64,000 nucleotides of DNA from JANLSE01 sp031362265 (GTDB lineage: Bacteria; Chloroflexota; Chloroflexia; Chloroflexales; Roseiflexaceae), in NCBI GenBank assembly GCA_031362265.1, contig JANLSE010000290.1:5932-69931 (forward strand), written 5' to 3'. Below, one piece after another: positions 58,587 to 64,000 of this stretch. The notes under the pieces are model-generated. The model ran no database searches. It worked only from the letters and a program-made list of their open reading frames with translations, and was not told the origin of the DNA. A program made the translations under genes and the position numbers. Each line of letters opens with the position of its first letter. Within the stretch, counting starts at the first letter, position 1.

Positions 58587-59936
58587 CTACCCCAACTCCG
58601 CCCGCATTGCCGCATCCAGCACATCAAGCCCTTCTTCTAATTGCTCATCGGTAATGGTGAAGGGCATAAGCAGGCGAATACAGTTGGTGTAGAGGCCAGC
58701 GCGCATTGTGATCAGGCCATTTTGCAGGCAGCGCGCAATCACCCGCATCGCAAGATCCGGATCGGGTGTGCGTGTCTGGCGATCCTTCACAAACTCAATC
58801 GCCATCATTGCACCTAACCCGCGGACTTCACCAACAAAGGGTAATTCGGTAGCCCAGGATGCGCCACGTGCGCGGATAGCTGCGCCGATTGTTTTGGCAC
58901 GCTGCATAAGTGGCTCGCGACCATCCTCGCCAGTGAGTGATTTAATCACTTCATTGGCCGCAACACAGGCGAGCGGGTTTCCGCTGTACGTACCACCCAG
59001 GCCGCCAACTGATACTTTATCCATGATACTGGCTCGGCCTGAGACAGCAGCGAGTGGCATTCCGGCTGCAATTGATTTAGCACTGACAAGCAGATCTGGC
59101 TCACAACCCATCTGTTCCATTGCAAAGAGTGTACCGGTGCGCCCGAAGCCACACTGTACCTCATCCGTAATCAGTAGCGCGCCGATGCGGGTGCAGAGCT
59201 CGCGGAGCTGTTGCATATAGGATGGCCGTACAGGGATGAAACCACCTTCGCCTTGGACTGGTTCAATAATAATTGCCGCAATCTTGTCGGCCTCCACATG
59301 CGTCAGCAGCATATCCTCCAGCCGGCCAAAGCAACTCCCTGAGCATTCAGCCTCGCAGAGGCGGCACTGATATTCATATGGGTAAGGTGCGCGGTAGATT
59401 TCTGGTGCAAATGGGCCATCGCCCTTCTTAAAGCTGGTTTTGCTGGTGAGTGTGGTCGTGAGCAGCGTACGGCCATGGTAGCCACCATCGAAGGCAATAA
59501 TCGCGCTACGCCCAGTTGCGACACGCGCGATCTTGATTGCATTCTCGACTGCCTCGGCGCCACTATTGGCAAACATTGTCTTTACGGGGCCGCTAATTGG
59601 CACAAGCTTATTGATGCGCTCGGCCAGTTCTACCATCGGCTCATAGGTAGCAACCAGCGAGCACATATGGATGAGCTTTGCGGCCTGATCCTGGATGGCC
59701 GCAACAACCTCAGGCGTACAATGGCCAGCGTTCAATACACCGATTCCACCAACAAAATCGATAAATGTGTTGCCATCCACATCGGTCACAAGCGCGCCCT
59801 CCGCACGATCAACCGAAATTGGGTGCGCTTTATATACACCATTTGGAATAGCAGCCTCACGCCGTGTCACAATTTCACGCGAGCGTGGCCCTGGAATCTC
59901 TGTCTGAATGCGAATACTGCGCGTACTGGTCGTCAT
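58587..59936 (-). CDS. gabT: 4-aminobutyrate aminotransferase family enzyme
   Basis: A 449-residue PLP enzyme of aminotransferase class III. ATG 59936 follows GGAGGAAAGAC; the upstream frame is repeat. Signatures: VDGNTFIDFVGGIGVLNAGH, NSGAEAVENAIKIARVATGR (phosphate group), LLITDEVQCGFGRTGTLFAM, and the PLP lysine in LVSAKSIAAGMPLAAVSG. They fit GabT (GABA plus 2-oxoglutarate to succinate semialdehyde), although related enzymes for lysine or ornithine exist. With the GNAT and aldehyde dehydrogenase genes it forms a catabolic cluster. Confidence 0.88.
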   Translation of the reverse strand: MTTSTRSIRIQTEIPGPRSREIVTRREAAIPNGVYKAHPISVDRAEGALVTDVDGNTFIDFVGGIGVLNAGHCTPEVVAAIQDQAAKLIHMCSLVATYEPMVELAERINKLVPISGPVKTMFANSGAEAVENAIKIARVATGRSAIIAFDGGYHGRTLLTTTLTSKTSFKKGDGPFAPEIYRAPYPYEYQCRLCEAECSGSCFGRLEDMLLTHVEADKIAAIIIEPVQGEGGFIPVRPSYMQQLRELCTRIGALLITDEVQCGFGRTGTLFAMEQMGCEPDLLVSAKSIAAGMPLAAVSGRASIMDKVSVGGLGGTYSGNPLACVAANEVIKSLTGEDGREPLMQRAKTIGAAIRARGASWATELPFVGEVRGLGAMMAIEFVKDRQTRTPDPDLAMRVIARCLQNGLITMRAGLYTNCIRLLMPFTITDEQLEEGLDVLDAAMRAELG

Positions 59937-59974
59937 GTCTTTCCTCCAGCGACATTGCTTGATATTGGAAGGAT

Positions 59975-60113
59975 GATACCATAGAAGCATCGAAGCATCG
60001 AAGCATTGAAGCGCTGAAGCAATCAAGCAATTAAGCAATTAAGCAATTAAGCAGGGTTTTGTCTCGAACTGTACTACCGCTTCAATGCTTCAATGCTCCA
60101 TTGCTTCAGCGCT
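59975..60113. repeat. GCATCGAA / AATTAAGC arrays facing their complement
   Basis: GAAGCATC units (59986-60012), AAGCAATC/AAGCAATT units (60018-60052) and, after 20 bases, GCTTCAAT/GCTTCAGC units (60080-60118) fold back on each other. The last units run into the stop end of the ABC-F gene. Confidence 0.8.
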
Positions 60114-61766
60114 TCAGCGCTTTTCCGCATAATAGCTATACCCGCCATCATAGACCCGCAATTCACCCTCATCCACTTCGATGATACGGTCGACGATTCG
60201 ATCAAGGAAGTAGCGATCGTGTGAAACGACAATAATTGTGCCAGCGAATTCATCAAGCGCGTGTTCTAGCACTTCTGCTGAGGGAATATCCAGGTTATTG
60301 GTTGGTTCATCGAGCAGTAGGCAATTTGCGCCAGTGAGCATAAGGCGTGCGAGTTGGACACGGCTCTTTTCACCACCGCTAAGTTTGGCGATCGGCTGGG
60401 ATGTTGCAGCATATGGGATCAGGAAGCGCCCCAGTTTGGCAACTGCCTCATCTTCATACATCGGCCTGAGCGCACGTAGCGCCTCAACCGGCGTCTGCCG
60501 CAGATCGAGTGTTTCGTGCTGCTGGGCGTAATAGCCAAGTTGAATACTCGGCCCGACCCAGATTTCGCCGCTATCGAGTGGCATTTCCCCCAGGATAAGT
60601 TTGAGCAGCACCGATTTGCCAGCCCCATTTGGCCCAACGATCCCAACGCGCTCACCATTCATGATGGTTACAGCTGCACCAAGGAAGATAATCTGCTCAC
60701 CAAAGAGCTTATCGATCTTGCGTAGCTCGATCGCCTTGACACCACCGCGCAATTGTGGGCGAAACTGAAGCGCCATTTTACGGCGTTCGAGTACTGGCCG
60801 CTCGACTTTATCCATTCGATCAATTTGGCGCTGCTTGTTGCGCGCCTGTTTGATATGGCGCTCATTGATGACAATACTGGCCCATAGCTTGAAGCGTGCA
60901 ACCGCCTCTTCCAAACGGGCGATCTCCTTTTGCTGCGAAATATAATCCTGTTGTTGACGCAGATTCGCCAGTTCCTTTTGGGTAATAAAAGATGAATAAT
61001 TGCCCTCCCAGCGAATCAGGCGCGCACCACGCGTATTTGCGCCTGTGCCAAGTGGCTCAATCTCGACAATCAGGCGCACGGTTTCGTCCAACAGGTATCG
61101 ATCATGCGAGATGATAACCACCGCGCCACGGAATTCACGGATGATGCGTTCTAGTGCCCCCTTGCGATCCATGTCGAGATGGTTATCCGGTTCGTCAAGC
61201 AGCAGCAGATCTGGGTCGGATAATAGACAACGCGCTAGACCAACCATCTTGCGCTGGCCACCGCTGAGCACGCGCATTGGCTTCTGCCACTGTTCCTCAT
61301 CCAAATCGAGATCAAGCAATAACTCCTCAGCACGGCCACGCCAACTCGCACCGCCTAAGGCATCGTATTGCGCGATCAGGCGCTCGTGTTCACCGAGAAC
61401 CCGCTCAAGCATACGCATATCGCCAGTTACAGCTGGATCTGCCAGTTGTGCTTCGATCTGAACTAAGCGCTGTTCGATCCGCGCTAATTCTGTATGGCCA
61501 GCGAGCAATTCCTCGAGTACCGGGCGATCTGGCTCACCATCATATTCCTGCGGAAGATATGCCACACGCAGGCCACGCCGCAGCACAACCGCCCCTTCGT
61601 CGGGATGTTCAAGCCCAGCTAGCGTTTTCAACAGTGTGGATTTCCCCACCCCATTTGGCCCAACCAGCCCGATCTTCTCGTTATCTTGGATCGACCAGCC
61701 AAGCCCACTAAAGATCACCCGCCCGCCATAGTTGCGGCCCAGGTTATTAATATCCGCGATAATCAT
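60114..61766 (-). CDS. ABC-F family ATPase (ribosome-associated)
   Basis: A 550-residue protein with two ABC domains and no membrane segments, the ABC-F layout. Domain 1: Walker A GLVGPNGVGKSTLLK, signature LSGGQRKMVGLARCLL and DPDLLLLDEPDNHLDMD. Domain 2: GIVGPNGAGKSVLLK, signature LSGGEKSRVQLARLML, NCLLLDEPTNNLDIPSAEVL. Between them a long charged linker (about 260-340, RQQQDYISQQKEIARLEEAV and NKQRQIDRMDKVERPVLE) is the P-site-tRNA-contact arm that pushes into the ribosome. Members either rescue stalled ribosomes or confer antibiotic resistance; the sequence does not decide. The upstream gap is repeat. Confidence 0.88.
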   Translation of the reverse strand: MIIADINNLGRNYGGRVIFSGLGWSIQDNEKIGLVGPNGVGKSTLLKTLAGLEHPDEGAVVLRRGLRVAYLPQEYDGEPDRPVLEELLAGHTELARIEQRLVQIEAQLADPAVTGDMRMLERVLGEHERLIAQYDALGGASWRGRAEELLLDLDLDEEQWQKPMRVLSGGQRKMVGLARCLLSDPDLLLLDEPDNHLDMDRKGALERIIREFRGAVVIISHDRYLLDETVRLIVEIEPLGTGANTRGARLIRWEGNYSSFITQKELANLRQQQDYISQQKEIARLEEAVARFKLWASIVINERHIKQARNKQRQIDRMDKVERPVLERRKMALQFRPQLRGGVKAIELRKIDKLFGEQIIFLGAAVTIMNGERVGIVGPNGAGKSVLLKLILGEMPLDSGEIWVGPSIQLGYYAQQHETLDLRQTPVEALRALRPMYEDEAVAKLGRFLIPYAATSQPIAKLSGGEKSRVQLARLMLTGANCLLLDEPTNNLDIPSAEVLEHALDEFAGTIIVVSHDRYFLDRIVDRIIEVDEGELRVYDGGYSYYAEKR

Positions 61767-61779
61767 AGTAGTCCTTTAT

Positions 61780-61872
61780 TTTTAGCGCAGAGCATAGAGC
61801 GCAGAGCGCAGAACGCAGAGCATAGAGCGTAGAATGGTTCTTGGTTCTTGGTTCTTGGTTCTTTGCTCTCAT
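61780..61872. repeat. GCGCAGA and GGTTCTT arrays
   Basis: GCGCAGAGC/GCATAGAGC units (61782-61828) and four GGTTCTT units (61836-61863) fill the gap between the ABC-F gene and the methyltransferase gene. Confidence 0.8.
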
Positions 61873-61875
61873 AGG

Positions 61876-62724
61876 CTATTTACGCACCCGCAGGCCATAC
61901 ATCATTGGAATCCGTGGCCGATCGGCTGGCGGGGCAAAGCGTCCACCAGGCCCTTCAACTGTGCCTGAGACTCCCGGAAAGCCATTTGCATATGGATATT
62001 CGACCAGCACTTCCAGATGTAACCCGGTGCCAACCAGAGCATTCACCACATCCGCCAGACCCCAGGTAAACTCATGCGATGCATATGGATTCTCGTAGTT
62101 TGTGACGCCCTCCAAATAGCCCGAAGGTGCCAGTGACTGGCCAGCCCAGGCGACATAATCGCCAATTCCGTGCTCAAAGGCCAGGTGATCGCCACCGCCA
62201 TATGGGTAGGCCACTTGCCATTGATCGTTCAGCATGCCAATCACAGGATGAAATTCGACCAGTACGAAGTGCCCACCAGGCCGTAAAATGCGAGCAATCC
62301 CAGCCGCCCAACTGGCCAGATCCGAAAGCCAGATAACGGCACCATATGAACTGAATACTACATCGAATTGGCGATCCTGTTGCACAGCTGTGCTGAGCCA
62401 ATCGTAGACATCGGATCGTTCGAATATCCCTGGAATACCTGTATCGGCGGCAAGTTGGGTTGCAAAACCAATCGCCTCATCGCTGATATCGACTCCCGTA
62501 ACGACTGCGCCACGCCGCGCAAGACTTAGCGTGTCCTGGCCAGCATTGCACTGAAGGTGGAGTAATGTCTTCCCAGTAATATCGCCAAGTAGTTCGATTT
62601 CTTCTGGGAAGAGGGTGCTACCACCTTCGCGCAGAAAGCGCGCCTGATCGGCCTTATGGCTATTATGCACCTTCGTGGCATCATTCCACGAGATCCGATT
62701 GTCTTCGTGCAGTTCTCTACGCAT
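61876..62724 (-). CDS. Class I SAM-dependent methyltransferase behind an attenuator-like leader
   Basis: A 282-residue methyltransferase. SAM-binding motif I is LLHLQCNAGQDTLSLARRGA, with VTGVDISDEAIGFATQLA after it and FDVVFSSYGAVIWL as motif II; LRPGGHFVLVEFHPVIGM is motif III. The N-terminus has a typical family phrase (RISWNDATKVHNSHKADQAR). The substrate is unknown. The upstream 260 bases contain a promoter (62958-62986), a 33-codon leader frame (62850-62951) and a terminator hairpin (62792-62822), so expression is probably controlled by premature termination. Antibiotic-type neighbours (ABC-F, APH-like kinase) are noted separately. Confidence 0.87.
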   Translation of the reverse strand: MRRELHEDNRISWNDATKVHNSHKADQARFLREGGSTLFPEEIELLGDITGKTLLHLQCNAGQDTLSLARRGAVVTGVDISDEAIGFATQLAADTGIPGIFERSDVYDWLSTAVQQDRQFDVVFSSYGAVIWLSDLASWAAGIARILRPGGHFVLVEFHPVIGMLNDQWQVAYPYGGGDHLAFEHGIGDYVAWAGQSLAPSGYLEGVTNYENPYASHEFTWGLADVVNALVGTGLHLEVLVEYPYANGFPGVSGTVEGPGGRFAPPADRPRIPMMYGLRVRK

Positions 62725-62791
62725 TGTATTGTTCCTTCTTTGGTTTGGATAGGCTATGTTTTCAGTTCTCGACCACTACCCGCCCGAACAA

Positions 62792-62822
62792 CAAAAAAGC
62801 CGCAGGCCACTGGCCTACGACT
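62792..62822 (-). terminator. Leader terminator (attenuator)
   Basis: On the minus strand AGTCGTAGGCC (62822-62812) pairs over 11 bp, including two G-T pairs, with GGCCTGCGGCT (62808-62798) around a three-base loop, followed by TTTTTTG (62798-62792). It stands 68 bases before the methyltransferase start and downstream of the leader frame, an attenuator position. Confidence 0.8.
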
Positions 62823-62849
62823 TCATCCATATCAGCTCTTAAGCTGGAT

Positions 62850-62951
62850 TTACATAACAAACCATTCGCAAGGCGCAGTCATCCTATGGCGTGCGCCAAA
62901 CATTCCGCCGCGCGAAGAACTCCAGCTGGTTGTCATCAGATTCCATCTCAT
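62850..62951 (-). CDS. Leader peptide, 33 residues
   Basis: A 33-codon frame begins MRWNLMTTSW and ends TAPCEWFVM before TAA at 62852-62850. It starts six bases after the predicted -10 box, so its mRNA may be nearly leaderless. The C-terminus is rich in aromatic and unusual residues (Cys-Glu-Trp-Phe-Val-Met). Codons 25-27 (ACT GCG CCT) can pair with AGGCCAGT in the 5' arm and loop of the downstream terminator, with one bulged base, which would give an anti-terminator. Several in-frame Met codons (6, 17, 24) are other possible starts. Confidence 0.55.
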   Translation of the reverse strand: MRWNLMTTSWSSSRGGMFGARHRMTAPCEWFVM

Positions 62952-62957
62952 ACCTGT

Positions 62958-62986
62958 AGAGTAGCATACTCATTTCCGGGTGTCAA
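62958..62986 (-). promoter_or_regulatory. Promoter of the leader / methyltransferase transcript
   Basis: On the minus strand TTGACA (62986-62981) and TACTCT (62963-62958) are separated by 17 bases. The predicted start lies within a few bases of the leader peptide ATG at 62951. Confidence 0.65.
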
Positions 62987-63044
62987 TCGGGCGAAGGGCG
63001 GAATTCGATATGTACATGGTATGATTTCCTCAGGTGCGTGCGGC

Positions 63045-63986
63045 TTACTCGATGTCATTCCATAGCTCCTCTGTATTCAGATTCGCAATACACCATTGAT
63101 AATGGCCATCGCTACAATCTGGGGAATACGTGTTTGCAGAAAGGAGGCTATAGAGCAGTACATAGCGATACAGTCTCCCGCGCACTTCTTCTCCCAGCTG
63201 TTTCAAAACAATCGGGAGTAGTCGTGAGCGAACATCAGCATTCAGTTCATCATACATATCAAAGAGCACCCAAGCGGTCGCAGCGTCGAAGAGCGGATCG
63301 CCATACATGGTAAAGAAGCCAAAATCCACAAGTGCTTGGATCACACCATGTTCATTCACAAGCAGATTGCCAGGAAAGATATCACCATGAATGAGCTGAT
63401 ATGGGCCAGTATAGGGGCGGGCTAAGCATCGATGAAGGATTGCGAGCTTATGGTGAAGGCGGGAAATATCGCGTTCAAATACTGAGCTGAGGAGATTCAC
63501 CTGATGGTTGAGCCAGCGCCGCAAAAAAGTGTGCCAATCGCCATCGGAACGTTGGCTCAGCCCATGCGGATCAAACAACTTATAGCGGGTTGCTTGCAAT
63601 GGCATGGCAATTCGGGCAAGTTGGCATACTGCTGCACAATAGGCTGGAAAGAGATCATCGAGCACACTATCCCCATGAGTTTGAATAAACCCACTGAGCG
63701 GCTCGCCCATTAAGCGCTGCTCGATCACAACAATTGCTATACCTTCGTCGGTTATGCTATCGATCTGTGGCAGATCATACGAGAGCAGGCTGCGACCTAA
63801 ACTGGCGTAGAATGTCTGTAGGCTTTGCAGATTGTATATTGAGGCTGTTGGCCGATAGAGTTTCAGCACATGGCGCGGGCCATAGCGATACACCTCGGCT
63901 TCCATGCCGCTGGCCAGCAAATCGGCTGTAGTAAGCTGATATTTTTGAAGCAGTGCTTCTTTGTCGGGAAACGGTATCAATGGCAC
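63045..63986 (-). CDS. Aminoglycoside phosphotransferase-fold kinase
   Basis: A 313-residue protein of the APH/choline-kinase fold. Brenner motif LIHGDIFPGNLLVNEHG (catalytic Asp and metal Asn, about 212-228) and metal Asp in ALVDFGF are intact; the N-lobe has EAEVYRYGPRHVLKLYRP with the ATP-binding Lys, and IEQRLMGEPLSGFI is the hinge. Family members phosphorylate aminoglycosides, macrolides, choline, sugars or other small molecules; the true substrate cannot be told. It is complete and near the window edge. Confidence 0.85.
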   Translation of the reverse strand: MPLIPFPDKEALLQKYQLTTADLLASGMEAEVYRYGPRHVLKLYRPTASIYNLQSLQTFYASLGRSLLSYDLPQIDSITDEGIAIVVIEQRLMGEPLSGFIQTHGDSVLDDLFPAYCAAVCQLARIAMPLQATRYKLFDPHGLSQRSDGDWHTFLRRWLNHQVNLLSSVFERDISRLHHKLAILHRCLARPYTGPYQLIHGDIFPGNLLVNEHGVIQALVDFGFFTMYGDPLFDAATAWVLFDMYDELNADVRSRLLPIVLKQLGEEVRGRLYRYVLLYSLLSANTYSPDCSDGHYQWCIANLNTEELWNDIE

Positions 63987-64000
63987 AACGTACTTGCGAT

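Larger units (their letters stand above)
62725..63044. other. Leader region of the methyltransferase gene
   Basis: This 320-base gap carries, in transcription order on the minus strand, a promoter, a 33-codon leader frame, a terminator hairpin with a T-run, and about 68 bases to the methyltransferase start. No 7-8 base repeats lie in it, unlike most gaps here. I looked for T-box and common riboswitch signatures and recognised none. Confidence 0.65.

Noticed and set aside
62725..63044. T-box or known riboswitch upstream of the methyltransferase
   Set aside because: No T-box antiterminator sequence or signature of a common riboswitch was recognised; a leader peptide with a terminator explains the region better.

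Overview
The window looks like an ordinary stretch of a bacterial chromosome from Chloroflexota, most likely class Chloroflexia (filamentous, Herpetosiphon/Kouleothrix/Chloroflexales-like). This rests on the gene complement, protein character and style of intergenic DNA; no rRNA is present and no database search was made, so it is an inference. Codon use is even throughout. I see no transposase, integrase, CRISPR array, tRNA or rRNA. Nearly every longer gap is filled with 7-8 bp tandem repeats, often as facing inverted arrays and with palindromic elements nested inside.

Layout. 1-6.6 kb: end of rsmE, a secreted S41 protease, molybdate transporter modA-modB (no modC), a Tat-exported ferritin-like protein, a PadR regulator with an inverted repeat over its promoter, and an RibD/DHFR-like reductase. 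6.7-17.7 kb: secreted GH13 amylase, acyl-CoA dehydrogenase, ruvA, a small membrane protein, a VOC protein, an acyl-CoA ligase, argS and a HAD phosphatase. 17.9-22.3 kb (minus): the classic rpsB-tsf-pyrH-frr-uppS-cdsA operon with a recognisable promoter and terminator. 22.5-32.9 kb: an SH3 protein, an MFS transporter, a fluoride channel, 2-oxoglutarate dehydrogenase E1 and E2, folD, a methyltransferase, udk and small membrane genes. 33-38 kb: asnS, a 3-hydroxyisobutyrate dehydrogenase-like enzyme, the redox sensor rex, a VOC protein and a sugar-isomerase-like protein.

38.1-49 kb: a 988-residue CHAT protease / membrane helix / degenerate amidase / beta-propeller fusion, a CoA-binding protein, a CAX antiporter with a LysR regulator, UV-damage endonuclease uvsE with an unknown partner gene, a lone response regulator divergent from uvsE, an O-antigen ligase-like protein, and a DnaD-like / DnaI-like helicase-loading pair with a long overlap. 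49-56 kb: a giant TPR protein, cdaA-cdaR (c-di-AMP synthesis), gatC and an RsbR-like STAS membrane protein. 56-64 kb (minus): a gabT / GNAT / aldehyde dehydrogenase cluster, an ABC-F ATPase, a methyltransferase behind an apparent attenuator, and an APH-fold kinase.

Metabolically this suggests an aerobic or facultative heterotroph: TCA-cycle 2-oxoglutarate dehydrogenase, fatty-acid activation and oxidation enzymes, GABA-type amino-acid catabolism, extracellular starch use, and Rex for NADH/NAD sensing. The items most worth a second look are the CHAT/pseudo-amidase fusion (38157-41123), the leader-peptide attenuator upstream of the methyltransferase (62725-62990) with its resistance-like neighbours, the altered active-site motifs in CdaA and FolD, and promoters overlapped by perfect palindromes.
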